A DNA stretch of 64,000 bases from Isochrysis galbana (Eukaryota; Haptophyta; Isochrysidales; Isochrysidaceae), in NCBI GenBank assembly GCA_018136815.1, contig CM030942.1, forward strand, positions 559,797 to 623,796. The letters run 5' to 3'. A program made the translations under genes and the position numbers. This document shows, one piece after another, positions 19,101 to 29,588 of the stretch; position 1 is the stretch's first letter; each line of letters opens with the position of its first letter. The notes under the pieces were generated by a model. That model saw nothing but the letters and a program-made list of their open reading frames with translations, was not told where the DNA came from and searched no databases.

Positions 19101-19227
19101 CAAGGGGTAAGTAAGGCGTTGAATAGGTTTGGTTTGGTTTGAGGCCATCTTGATAGAAGTAGATATAGTAGTAAAATAATATAAAACATCTAAGCATAGT
19201 ACCACTACTGCCACTAGCCCAGTACCA

Positions 19228-19700
19228 TCACATTCTTAGAGTAGGGGTCATGGGGGGGGGCCTCGCGCCCCTCCCCTCAGGCACTAACGTCCCTCCGGGA
19301 GGGGGCTTGTCAGTCATGCCCTCACGCCAGCTAGGCCTTTTGGCATGTGCTGAGCAATCAACACACTCATCCAGACTCTCCCAAACAGCATACATACCGC
19401 GACGCGCAATCCTTCGCCCACCCCCATTCCAAAGCGTACTGACTCCCCCCCTCCATCCCTCCATCTCTGAGCCACAGACTGACAGACGACAGGGACGGCC
19501 CCCGAGGCCGGCGGGGCGAGCAAGGGAGAGGCAGGCAGGGGGGGCCAAGGGCGAAGGCGAAGCCCAAGCCTCCACTGCCCCATGAGCCGCCCAGCCGGCC
19601 AATTGGAGGGACCTGCAGTTCCCCCCGGAGGGGGGCCATTGCGCGCGCAGGCGGCACGCGAGCACGCGACGACCTGACGACCTAAGAGCGCGAAGAAAGA
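19228..19700 (-). repeat. Dispersed repeat family A, diverged inverted copy
   Basis: The minus strand has GGGGCAGTGGAGGCTTGGG and CCCTGCCTGCCTCTCCC like family A, then diverges. It lies inside a 907-bp segment (19232-20138) bounded by the 17-bp direct repeat TAGCCCAGTACCATCAC. The remainder of that segment, 19700-20138, has no gene. Confidence 0.6.
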
Positions 19701-20155
19701 AGAAAGGCACAAGAAGCGACAGATAAAAAGGACCGGCACACACACGAGCAAAAAAGGTAAGAAATGCGAAAGTTTGCATTAGTCCGCAGGTGAAAGACAT
19801 CGGGCAACTGAGACAGCGGCGAGGGACCGGCGCGAACTCGAGAAGAGAACGACCCAAAAGACCCCGGGGATGGAGAGACAGTATAAGGTGAGCAACACTC
19901 ACGTTTGCGTTTGTCTGCAGAATATAGCCGATAGATAGGCCTGCCCCAGCCCCCCCCCCCCCGCCTGGCCCGTCGTAGTGCGTAGTGCACGCGGGCCCAC
20001 CCCCCTTAGCCCTTAGCCCTTAGGGAGGGTAGTGGGTGCGGGGGGGAGAGTGTGGGGCTTAGGCGATGGCGAGCGCGATACCAGAGTGGTGTGAGTCAGT
20101 AGATAAAAGCGTAGCGGGCACCTTCAAGAAATTTTTTTTAGCCCAGTACCATCAC

Positions 20156-20525
20156 GACAAACCGCAGCGCAGCAAGGGCAGTTTAGGGGGCAGTGGAGGT
20201 TGGGGCTCAGCCCCTGGCCCCGCCCTGCCTCTCCCACGCTTGCCTCGCTGGCCATTGGGTCCGCCCGAAGTCCCTTGTATGCCTGGCGACCAGGGACAGG
20301 GGGCGGGGCGAGGGGGGGGCTCAGCTCGAGGGCAGGCCCAGCGCGGGCGTGGGAGTGCAGCTCGCGGCCCGCGCCCACGAGGGGTCTTTGGGCCAGATTG
20401 ATGAGTGCCCAGCCCAAGGGCAAGGGCTGGGGTTGAATGTACGGGCCCACCCCGGGAGGTGTCCGCGATGGAGTGAGGGGGGCGCGAGGCCCGCCCATTG
20501 ACCCCCACTTATAAAAGTAGGTTGG
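20156..20525 (+). repeat. Dispersed repeat family A, copy 2
   Basis: Best match to the copy at 1140-1505, with the same block order and the same tail ACTTATAAAAGTAGGTTG. Small indels in C/G runs break any shared frame. Confidence 0.8.
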
Positions 20526-21163
20526 CCAACGCCATTGAAACACTACGCCAAAACTCCCCGAACGGCGTCTCAGTTAGAATATTATTATTATATCTGAGCG
20601 CTGAAGGCAAGCTGCTATAATCACGTGCAACTGCCACAACAAGGGCGAGCGGATGGGATTGATTTCAGGGACACATGCACACCAACTTCCATTCATTATC
20701 ATGGGCATGCGCCACGCACACTCCCGCGTCAAATCAAAACCCAAATGGCAGGTCGTGGCGACACGCACCTTCGTGGAGCCATTGTGCCGGTGCTCGTCAC
20801 GCTGCAGCATCTCTCGCTTGCAACTTCTTGGTGCCGTATGTCTACATGGTCTAAATCACGTAAAGTCACACGCCCGCGCCTCTCTCTCATGCTTCATTCC
20901 CTGTGAAAGAGAGACCCAAGCCTCTAACGCATCGGCCGCTGTGCCGCAATGTTCCATGAGGTGTAAGCGAGGACATACGAAGCGCCAAATATCGAGGATA
21001 GTGAAGCTAAGTGAGGATAGTAGGTACCGCGACATCGCCTCACTCAGGAGTTCCGTCGTCTTCCTATTGCTGAATGACGTATAGACTCCATGATTCCAAG
21101 CACGGGGACGAAGATGGAACCACTTTGCTTCCGCAGTGAAGGAATCGAAACAGCTCTTGTCAA
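20526..21163. other. Intergenic region
   Basis: No gene supported. Open frames on both strands are short, without family resemblance or good splice sites. Confidence 0.3.
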
Positions 21164-21484
21164 CTAGTGGCCCATCCGTTCGCAGTGCGAGTGTAGATGG
21201 TGGTGATGCGAAGCGGAGTGATGGACGGCTGCCTCGAGCAACTTGTCAACTGAGTCCTCATGGCCAGCAGTGTAAGGGAAGGCATTCTCAAGGACGGCAG
21301 CCAGTTGCAACTTGTTGATCGCGATGTCGTAGCCGCGGTCCACAAGGATTTCGCGGAGGAGGTCCTTCGAAAAACCGCGCAATTGGGTGTCACAATACAG
21401 GGAGACTTGGGCCGAGCACATTGTGGAGTCAAAGCGGAAGCACGCTTTCGGGATTCGTGTCACGTCAGCTCCCGATGATGGCAT
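21164..21484 (-). CDS. Hypothetical small protein (106 aa)
   Basis: An ATG-initiated minus frame 55 bases downstream of the MFS stop. Codon use looks coding-like (FRFDSTMCSAQVSLYCDT, LLREILVDRGYDIAINK). It ends in a His-rich stretch (HHSASHHHHLHSHCER) that could bind metal. I recognise no family. It might instead be an exon of a longer gene or part of the MFS 3' region. Confidence 0.35.
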   Translation of the reverse strand: MPSSGADVTRIPKACFRFDSTMCSAQVSLYCDTQLRGFSKDLLREILVDRGYDIAINKLQLAAVLENAFPYTAGHEDSVDKLLEAAVHHSASHHHHLHSHCERMGH

Positions 21485-21538
21485 TCGAGCGCGCGGTTGC
21501 GAGCGAGGGTCGTGAGGGAATGGGGTTGAGTAGAGTCC

Positions 21539-24148
21539 TTATTGGATCGTGATTGAGATGCTAGCCTCGCGCACCTGCAGTGCTTTGATCGCCGCCTCAT
21601 CCTCGGGTCCGACAGCAGGCATGGGTTCGAGCATTGCCTCTGTGATGCCGGCCTCCTTCTCGGCGATTCGCTTGAGACGGCGCTTAAAGGCGGCGTGGGA
21701 GGCGATGTATGCGAATCCGGCAGCGCCCGCAAAGGCCGCAGCCACACGATAAGTCAACGGATGATCTACCATGTACAGCCGGCCATAGAGTGGAGGACCT
21801 GCGAATCCCCGGGGCGAATGTCCAGGACATGACGGGATGAGTTCAAGATGTGACGCGTGAATACCGCAAACGAGCCTACGTCGGCCACAAGCAAGCTCTG
21901 TGGGCCCCCTCGGAATGGTCGCACGGCGTATGCGCTCGAGCACTTTTCCACACACCGATGACCCGTCCGGCAGAAGATGTGATGGAGGCAACAGACATTA
22001 CCCTGCCCATCGTTTCCTTGGTAGCGAGTCGTGAGAGGAACGGTGAGATGGACCCGGACGTGAAGATCATTCCTGACGTACCAGCGACAGCGCACACGCT
22101 GAAGAGGGCGAGACGAGTCGCGAAGGTGGGTGGGAGGTGGATCGTCGAGTACCCAAAGTAGGCCAAGAAGGAGAGGACAGCCCCGAATGCGGCGCAGCTG
22201 TAGCGTGAGGCATGATGTGTCAGCACGGGCTTTCGCGGTGGCGTCCGCGCCGCGAGACCAAGCGCGTCCCGGGCTTGGTAGCTACAGCATCACTGACGGA
22301 ACAGGCCCGCTCTCCTCGTCAAGAAGGCTGTGGTGACGCACCGCATCAAGCCCAAGGATCGTTGCAAGCGGTCAAAGGCTAGGGTCCGGAGCGTCAAGCC
22401 GACTACAGATGTGGCCATCATGACAAAGCCAAATTGCAGAGACCTGCGGAGGCGGTTAGGTGAAAAAAGGTGCAGGCGAGATGAACGGGACTGCTTGGGT
22501 CAGACTGCCCGTGCTCTTGGATCACACGCAAAGCAAGTATACATCTATGGCTCCCGCCCATCTTCAGCACGGAGCGGAAGAGGGGACAGTACGACCCCAC
22601 ATGACCTCGGAAAGTAGACACCGTGCCCATTTGCCACCAGAATCGTCCCGAGCGCTGACCTAAAGTTGAAAACTTCTGCCAACCACAACGCCTGGCAGAC
22701 CATCAGGCTCGATGAGGCAGTGTTCGTGAGGAGAGACCCGATGCCGACGATCGTGACGACGCTCCATTGGGTTTTGGTAGGCACGATGGTCGAGTCGCGG
22801 CGCTTGAAAATGGGCTTGCCGTTCTCGTCCTTGTCAGCTTTGCTACTGCCCGGGTGCCGGAGGGATAGAGGCATCTGCTGGCACATGGGGAGGGGGCAGA
22901 TGGAATACGATCCCCGTCGCACCATCCTTTCATAGCAGCACATGGCAGGAGTGACGAGGCTCTGCTTGCGGCCAACCGTGATGCCTAAACAAGGGCTTGG
23001 TTTGGTCACCCCACACGTCGAATGTTGCGTACCTGCTCCTCAAGACACTGCTCTGGAGGAGGCAAATAGAAGTAGGCCACAAAGAGCGCAGCAAAGCCGA
23101 CAAATGCGCCCACGTAGAAGGGAGCACGTACTGAAAAGGGCGGGACACGTTTCAGGCGCGAATCCGCATCGGGTCAATGGCGCATGCCCGCGGGTGCCAT
23201 CGGTTCCTTCTGACGGACCCGATGACCAGCGCAACAACGCATCGTCATCGGAAGGTGGTGCACGCACGCACCATCGAGCTCAGAGAGGCCGGCGCCTACG
23301 CCCGGCCCAAACATGAAGCAGAGAGAGGCGATGACACCAATCCAAGACATGAGCTTGGGACGTTCGGATGGGCTAGTGATGTCAGCAATGTATCTGCGGG
23401 CAATGACAGAATAGATGGGCGCAGGGAGGGGAGAAGTGGGGAAGGGGCACGCTGTGGACGATGCCGTCACATGTCATCCGTCGGCGCTATTGCCCTCACC
23501 AACACAGACACCTGCGTACCCACCACTCTTGAGTGCGAGGAGGACATGGCACGTGAAATGGGCAACTCACGCATTGGCCGTGGATGATGTGCCCGAAAAA
23601 CTGCCGAGGAAGAAGCGCCACGCAAGCAGCCACTTATAAGAGGGCGCAAGCCCCGAGCCCAGCATACCGACGGCTGAGCCTGCGAGCGAGATGAGTAAAA
23701 TGGGCCGTCGGCCGACACGGTCAGAGGCGGCTCCCATCCACAGCCCAGCCCCCATCTGCGCAATGGCAAACGTCGAGAAGAGGATGCCCAACATCGACGC
23801 GTCGCCTCCGAGACTTTCGACGAAGAAGGGCATGACGGGCACCGTGAGCGCTGAGCCGAGCATGTCGATCGCGACGGTGGTGTAGACACAGAGGAGCGCC
23901 TTGTCTCGGGAGCCGTAGATCTTGGGCGCAGCGGCTTCCTTGGCGGGGAAACCGTCCTGGCTTGGCTTGATCGAGCGCTCCTTGGAGAGCGGGGGCGAGC
24001 CGATCTGGATGGCAGCCGTCGCGGGCGTGAGCGGTGTGCGCCGGCTCGGCTGGCGCGGGCTCGAGAAGCGGGCGGCGCGCTCACGCGCTGCGGAGAGGAC
24101 GGCCTCGGCCTGTGCGGCCTCGCGCTCTGCGAGCGAGAGCGTCTCCAT
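21539..24148 (-). CDS. Major facilitator superfamily transporter
   Basis: Seven exons join in frame by GT-AG introns: 24148-23571, 23393-23272, 23130-23033, 22874-22660, 22443-22342, 22197-21956 and 21798-21539, encoding 538 residues. After an ~80-residue cytosolic N-terminus come TM helices with the MFS loop 2-3 signature in GAASDRVGRRPILL. The helix-4 to helix-5 region reads YIADITSPSERPKLMSWIG, as in TetA-like/DHA1 antiporters. A long central loop (SSKADKDENGKPIFKRRDS) separates the two halves, and the second half has further hydrophobic helices. Likely a secondary transporter with unknown substrate. The C-terminal tail (EKEAGITEAMLEPMPAVGPE) is cytosolic. It is transcribed divergently from the V-ATPase gene. 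Confidence 0.88.
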
Positions 24149-24989
24149 CAGCGTTCCACGAGAGTCAGGCGGAAGGCACAGGAGGGAGGAAGCGAGGGAA
24201 CGGGGAGAGAGAGCGCGGGCAAGAGGCAGGGCGCGCGCGCGAGAGGCGCGGGAGGCGCGGCGGTGGACGGCGCGGCGCGGCCGGAGAGGGCAGCGGTCTG
24301 GCGGTTCTAAGTGTAGTTGACGCGGGGGGGGGCCACGGCGCGCGGGGGGGGGGGGGGGGGCGGGGGAGTTCTAAGTGTAGTCCGGCGTGGGCCGGCCGGC
24401 GGAGGAGAGAGAGAAGGGGAAGGGGGGGGGGGGGACAGCGCCGGCGGCGCGTCGGGGATTTGACCGTGCAGCGGCGGCCCTTTCCCCCCTCCCCCCCCCC
24501 TCTTTTTCCCTTTGCCTTCCCTCCCCCCCGCTGTATCATCGCTGCCCCCTCGACTCTCTGTGGCTTCTCGGCCCCCCCCCCTCGCCCCCCGCGCGCGCCC
24601 CCCCCCCGGCCTGCCCGCGCTCGCCACTGCCCCCCCCCCCCCCCCCCTTCTCGGCCCCCCTTCCCCCCCCCCGCGCGCCGCCCCCCCCCTCCCCCCCCCC
24701 CCTCCCCCCCCTTCTCTTCTCTGCTTGCCCCCCCCAACCCCCCCCCCCCCCCTTCTTCCCCCCCCCCCCCCCCCCCTCCCCCCCCCGAAAAGGACGAGGA
24801 CGCTGGTGCGCCGCTAGCACCCCCCCCCTCTCCTCCCCCCTCTCCGTCTCCAACCCCCCCCTCCCCCATAGCTTGCGCTCTCGCCAACGTGCGCACCGCT
24901 CCACCTCACCTGCACGCGCTGCCCTCGGCATGCGCGCTGCCCTCGCCTCCACTCCTTCTACCCCCACCCTTCCCCTCTGGTCACAGACC
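24149..24989. promoter_or_regulatory. Divergent promoter region with long C tracts
   Basis: 840 bases between the start codons of the MFS gene (minus) and the V-ATPase c gene (plus). It is dominated by runs of C on the plus strand (24480-24790). A short direct repeat, GTTCTAAGTGTAGT, occurs at 24303-24316 and 24367-24380. No coding sequence is supported; the long proline- or glycine-rich frames are composition artefacts. A shared promoter is inferred from layout only. Confidence 0.5.
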
Positions 24990-25808
24990 ATGGCCTTCGA
25001 CGAGCTCTGCCCGCCCACCGCGCCGTTCTTCGGCTTCATGGGAGCCGCGGTCGCGCTCATCTTTGCCAGTGAGTTCGGGGCCGAGCGGCTAGAAAGGCCG
25101 TAAATCCTGCACGGGGATTCTCGCGCATTGGGCGCCCGCTGGGTCTTGCGGCTCTGAAATCGGCTCCCGCCCCCTCTCTGCATGAGGCTGACCAGCCCCC
25201 CCCCTCCCCGCCGTAGACCTGGGTGCCGCGTATGGCACTGCCAAGTCTGGGGTCGGCGTGTCGTCGATGGGTGTGATGAAGCCGGACCTGATCATGAAGT
25301 CGATCATTCCTGTGGTCATGGCTGGTGTGCTCGGTATCTACGGCCTCATCATCGCTGTCATCATTGCCAACGGAGGTGAGGCTTGACTCCTCAAAGCACC
25401 CGTGCCCGCCCATTGCGTGCGGATCTTCGGCGAACAGTGAGGGTATACTTTGACCTTCGCCAGATCTACAGTCCCTTTCGCCCAAAAGCTGGCTGCGCTG
25501 CGCTCGCACTGAGGTTTTCCTCCCTATTGGTGGCAGTCACCACCCCGACCTCTGATGGCGTGACAAAGTACTCGTCCTTCACCGGCTTCGCTCACCTCGC
25601 GGCGGGTCTTGCGTGCGGTCTGAGTGGTCTTGCTGCTGGCATTGCGATTGGCATCGTTGGCGACGCGGGTGTGCGCGCCAACGCTCAGCAGGCCAAGCTG
25701 TACGTCGGCATGGTTCTCATCCTTATCTTCGCTGAGGCGCTCGGCCTCTACGGCCTCATTGTCGGCCTGATCCTCACCTCGAAGACGCACACCTGCGGTG
25801 GCGCGTAA
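24990..25808 (+). CDS. V-type H+-ATPase proteolipid subunit c
   Basis: Exons 24990-25068, 25217-25375 and 25537-25808 (GT-AG introns) encode 169 residues, the usual size for the 16-kDa proteolipid. Four transmembrane helices are visible: [37 protein letters not shown], the segment around [19 protein letters not shown], and [19 protein letters not shown]. The last carries the conserved proton-binding Glu (AEA). The Gly-rich [10 protein letters not shown] motif after helix 1 is diagnostic. The protein forms the membrane rotor ring of the vacuolar/endosomal proton pump. Very confident. Confidence 0.97.
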
Positions 25809-26500
25809 TCAATAATTCTTCCCATCCTGTGGAACAGGCGCCTGCGTTGCCTCCAAGCGCAGAACCATTAGGCGGCTATCTGAAAGCTATTGTGTGCATT
25901 GGAGCCCTTGATGGTGAAGCGTCTTGGCAAGCGCGGTGTGGGATGGGGGATGAACCGAGTGTCACGAATGGGAAGATGAGTGGGCGGAGAATAATCTGCG
26001 GGGCTGGCGTGGCCATGCAGCATTGGCCGACGTGGAGGAGCCGAAGGTTACGCCGCGTCGACCCGACTCCGTCGAGTCGGAAACCGGGTGAGACAAGTTC
26101 GGAGCCGATCAGCATCCTGATTTCTCTTGCATCTTCACAAAGTACATTAATGAGATGCGCGTGTGCTGTTCTTCCGTCGCCCGATTAGCCATGCGTTACG
26201 CCAACCTCCTAGATAATGCCTTCGGTCGCACATTCCCTGTGTCTTAAGTGTTAGTGGTGCTCGTGTTCGTTTGGCTAGGTGCCGGCGTGCCGCGCGCCGG
26301 TAAGGTCTTGTTGCGTCTCTTTGCATCTGTATCTGTATGGATGGGTGTGCCGCTGCGTGAGTGCTGAGTCTGTGTGTTCAAATCAAACTGCTATGTTCAG
26401 GTGGTTCGGTACGTTCCAAAAAAACTTTATGAAAAGTTTCGCCTCGCACATGGCCCTAATCCTAAGAAGACCTCGCTAAGTATAAGTAAAAGTAAGTCCA
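25809..26500. other. Intergenic region downstream of V-ATPase c
   Basis: Likely 3'UTR up to about 26200, then non-coding sequence. No gene supported. Confidence 0.35.
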
Positions 26501-26504
26501 CTCA

Positions 26505-26700
26505 ACGACCAACTATCGATATAACGATAGGGTCATGGACCGCGCGCCGCCTCGCTCCCCCCGCTGCCGCCGCGCTGGACGACGTGCTCATGGAGACGCC
26601 CCTGTCGCCCAAGCGACCACGCCAGGACGACCCACCCGACCAGGTGGCCAGGTGGGCGCGCATGAACCGCCGCGCCACGCGCTCCACCCATTCGCCATTC
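26505..26700 (+). mobile_element. Retroelement head module C with ORF1-like start
   Basis: CGATAGGGTCATGGACCGCG is followed by a frame with METPLSPKRPRQDDPP. A nearly identical MDTPLSPKRPRQDDPP stands at 41.74 kb after the same leader, and 27.3 kb has a related SLAKRPRPPSEAEQ. The basic KRPRQ cluster looks like a nuclear localisation signal of an ORF1 protein. It stops at 26700, where an inverted LINE RT piece begins. Confidence 0.65.
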
Positions 26701-27145
26701 GAGGTTCGAGGGAGCGGCGTAGGCTAGGGTAGTCCGATGCCAGTAGTTGGGTGTCGTCGGCGAATTGGCTAATTTTGAGTTCGGCTCCGTTTATTATAAT
26801 GCCGTAGTTAATGCTGTCGTCGTTGTTTGTTTATGGTTTATGGCGCGGGTGAGGGCTTCCGCCATGAGGATGAGGAGGAAGGATAGCGGGGATAGCGGGC
26901 ATCCCTGTGGGACCCCGCTGTTTATGGTTTATGGTGAAAGGGAAGCTCCTGTCTCCGTTCGTTTTGATGTACCGTATCGGGCGTGGGTACGGGTGTTTGT
27001 CAGCGCCTTCGTTCGCGTATCTTTTGAAGTTTTCGCCGAAGTTGAGTCGGTCTAGGTCTAGTGCTAAGTGGTAGAACGCCCAGCGGCCACTCTATCGAAA
27101 GCCTTTTCCCAGCTCTAGTGCGAGGAGGAGTGTAGGGTCCAGGCC
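26700..27145 (-). mobile_element. LINE reverse transcriptase fragment
   Basis: The minus strand reads, with small frameshifts, a fingers/palm segment AFYHLAL..LNFGENFKRY, YIKTNGDRSFPFTIN, then GVPQGCPLSPLSFLL and QFADDTQLLASDYPS. These are RT motifs in the correct order. A tandem GTTTATGGTTTATGG duplication breaks the frame. Same family as 1-418 and 14.7-16.0 kb. Confidence 0.8.
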
Positions 27146-27204
27146 CTGGGACCTTCCCTATTGTAGCGTCCGGCTGGTGTGGTGTGGCTGTGGGTGGTGT
27201 TGTG

Positions 27205-27720
27205 TGTGGCCAACTAAGTTTATACTTGGACACGATGGAGCGCGCCGGCGCGACTCCCCTCTCTTTCGGGCCCCCCGCCGAGGGCGGCCCCCCTGCCCAC
27301 ATGGACCTGTCGCTCGCGAAGCGGCCGCGTCCGCCCTCGGAGGCCGAGCAGGTGCGCGCGACCCAGGTCGCGTCAGGCCTCGCTCGGCCACATCACACAC
27401 AGCAGCCATGCTGGCCCTCCCCATGGGGGGCAGCAGACTGCAGACCTCAGAAGGACAGCATCGGGCAAGAGGGACTCGCACTCCACAGGGCATGCCTTAT
27501 GGCAGAGGCCCCTCCCACCCTGGCAAGGGCCGCACCGCCTCGGCGGCGCGGCCCGCGGCCGGGTGGCCCTTATGGGCACAACATCTTGACAACCTGTCTG
27601 ACACAAGCAAGCCTCACACACCTCTGGCCACACAGAGACAGAACGCCAGCCGCTGCACGTAACACGAGACCTCCTGGACAAGAGGCTGCAACCTCAGGTT
27701 TGGTTGTTTTTTTTTACGAA
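27205..27720 (+). mobile_element. Retroelement head module B with ORF1-like frame
   Basis: Leader CAACTAAGTTTATACTTGG, then ATGGAGCGCGCCGGCGCG, opening a 168-residue frame (MERAGATPLSFGPPAEGG, then AKRPRPPSEAEQ). The leader and first codons recur at 3.44 kb, 39.2 kb and inverted at 29.1 kb. Probably the 5' end of a retroelement, not a host gene. Confidence 0.55.
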
Positions 27721-27949
27721 TGCCCTGTGAAATGTATATAGAAATTAGAACTCCCCCCCTCGCCCTTTGCCCTACCCCCTTCTGTACCCCGCCCCCCCCC
27801 CCTTGTTTCTTTGCCTCCTCTCGCGCCAATGTCCCTCCTCCGTCCAGTGGACAGTGCATCGGAGCCCGAGGCGGAGTGCGCACTTGCGCTCGCGCGCATG
27901 CACCAGGGTCCCTGGTGCCCACTGAGCGCCATGGGATGCCTGCACATGC

Positions 27950-28650
27950 GCACACCTCCTACCACCCTGGCAGAAACCCAGCGCTGCTGCTCGCGCAAGT
28001 TTGCGACAATGCATGATCTCAGGGCACACGCTGCGGCCGAGGCGTTCTACGCGAGGGCAGCGAGTGCAGACCGAGCCACATGCAACGCACGTTTTTGACG
28101 TGAAATACTCTGGTGTCCAAATCACTCGAAAGCGCTTTGCAAGCATGCGCGCCATTCCGATGCCAAGCGCAGGAGGGTTGCCTTTGCGTCCCGTCGTCAT
28201 TGTATGCGCATTCAGTCCCCATGCACCGTAAGCTAGCAGCATTGGTCGTTTGTCGCACGTAGGTTGCATTTTCTCGATGCGTTTAAACAGGCGCGAAATG
28301 CTTTGTTGTTGCTTCAAGTAAATTTTCCGGCGGCGACGGCGATACGCCACATGCGAGTAGAATGAAAGGCGAACTTGCAGCGTTTGCAGACTCTCGGCGC
28401 AGTACGCGCGATATGCCCCGAAGTCGAGTGCTTTCGAGTTGAATGCACTCAATGAGACTTCGGCATTTTGCACGTCTGCGGGTTTTTCGGATTCGAGCCT
28501 TTTCGCAAACACGTTCTCGCACGTCTCAGTCCGCCGCTGCCCTAGGAGAGGGGCTGAGATTCGCACCATTTCTATTTCTTGGCGAAGATTTTCGTAGTGG
28601 CAGGTGCCCCCCCCCTGGAGGTTTTTTATTGGGCATCGCGCCACGGTCAA
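27950..28650 (-). pseudogene. Fanzor (eukaryotic TnpB/OMEGA nuclease) relic
   Basis: Minus frame with the order of C-terminal Fanzor features. First comes a helical segment SLSAFNSKALDFGAYRAYC..LSFYSHVAYRRRRRKIY. Next is the beta-strand LLAYGAWG and a G-x-PP loop (GRKGNPPALGIGMARMLAK). Then VIWTPEYFTSKTCVACG, where E181 matches the RuvC-II Glu and TSKTCxxC starts the zinc ribbon. The second Cys pair (CPEIMHC) follows, but the RuvC-III Asp (R-D-x-x-A-A pattern) is absent: ARAAAL stands there. The RuvC-I Asp region and the whole N-terminal guide-binding part are missing upstream of 28650. It is therefore an inactive, 5'-truncated copy. Sequence beyond 27950 shows no homology. Family Fanzor proteins are RNA-guided DNA nucleases encoded by eukaryotic transposons and large viruses. 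Confidence 0.72.
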
Positions 28651-28774
28651 AAAATGCAGCCCACCCCTTGCTAATGGTTAAAAAACATGTTTGACCGCCC
28701 TACTCCATGGGATGGTCCAGGGTCCAGGGCGACCAATCATCAATCATAAGATTAGTGAACTTGCCCGTACACAT
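28651..28774. other. Junction beside the Fanzor relic
   Basis: AAAAAACATGTTTGACCGCC then CTACTCC marks the edge. The GTTTGACCGCC string also occurs at 5.23 and 56.36 kb and could be a transposon end. No gene. Confidence 0.35.
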
Positions 28775-28893
28775 TGACGGCAGGGGCTGAGGTTGGTTGA
28801 ACGGGCCCACCCCAGGGGGTTGCCGCGATGGAATGAGGGGGGCGCGATGCCCCCATTGACCATTGACCCCCACTTATAAAAGTAGGTTGCCTA
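28775..28893 (+). repeat. Dispersed repeat family A, tail-only copy
   Basis: Starts at GGCAGGGGCTGAGGTTGGTTG and ends ACTTATAAAAGTAGGTTGCC. It matches only the last 110 bases of the 1.1-kb and 20.2-kb copies. 5' truncation with a fixed 3' end suggests retroposition. Confidence 0.75.
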
Positions 28894-29004
28894 CCAGCCG
28901 CATACTTGGGTGCGCGGGTCATGGGGATGGGCAGTGGCTGCCAGCAGCCAATAAGTCCCCGGCACCCGCGGGGACTTCACCGTGTGGGGGGGGGGGGAGC
29001 GCTC

Positions 29005-29130
29005 CTTTTCTCCTTTTGAATTTGGTCTATGGGTGTTGCGGGGAGTCGTGTGAGAGGAGAAGAGCCGTGTGCCGTGTCGGCGCGCTCCACGGCAACCAAA
29101 TATAAACTTAGTTCACATCCAACATCCAAG
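29005..29130 (-). repeat. Retroelement head module B, inverted
   Basis: Reverse complement reads GAACTAAGTTTATATTTGG, then TTGCCGTGGAGCGCGCCG, the same leader as 27.2 kb with ATG changed to GTG. Confidence 0.65.
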
Positions 29131-29588
29131 GTAGAAAATAGTAGCGTTGAAAGAGTGAGTGACCTGAGCCTACGACTAGAGTACACGATGGCTCCAAACA
29201 TTCCCTTATCACGAATCCTGCAAGCACGACACGCCCAACGGTTGTCCACTTATTAGGTCTCTGAGCTGGTTCGCCCCCCCTCGTTTGACTCCTCGTATTT
29301 GACCGGACTTGGCCTCCCGATGAACATCTCTCACATGTTGTGTTACGATGATTACCTTGACATTGACAGACATCTTGAAAGGGAGGACTATGCAAACGTT
29401 CGACTTGGAATTGCTACCTGTGCCTTGTATGTGGCCCGTTGCCCATGCCGGTTTCCTGACAAGGTATTGCATCTGCAAAGGCCACAACAACGTACTGTTC
29501 GAGCACCATACGATGAGGCGGAGGAGAGAGATATGTGTAGAGACGTGAATAGGAAGGAGACGCGGGCTGAGCACTAAGCAGCCATTGC
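29131..29588. other. Intergenic region
   Basis: Open frames on both strands overlap but show no family or splice structure. Probably includes the 3'UTR of the SppA-like gene. Confidence 0.3.

Noticed and set aside
24480-25103. Long proline-rich or glycine-rich open frames on both strands
   Set aside because: They are products of C runs between two divergent genes, have no domain and overlap the real V-ATPase first exon.
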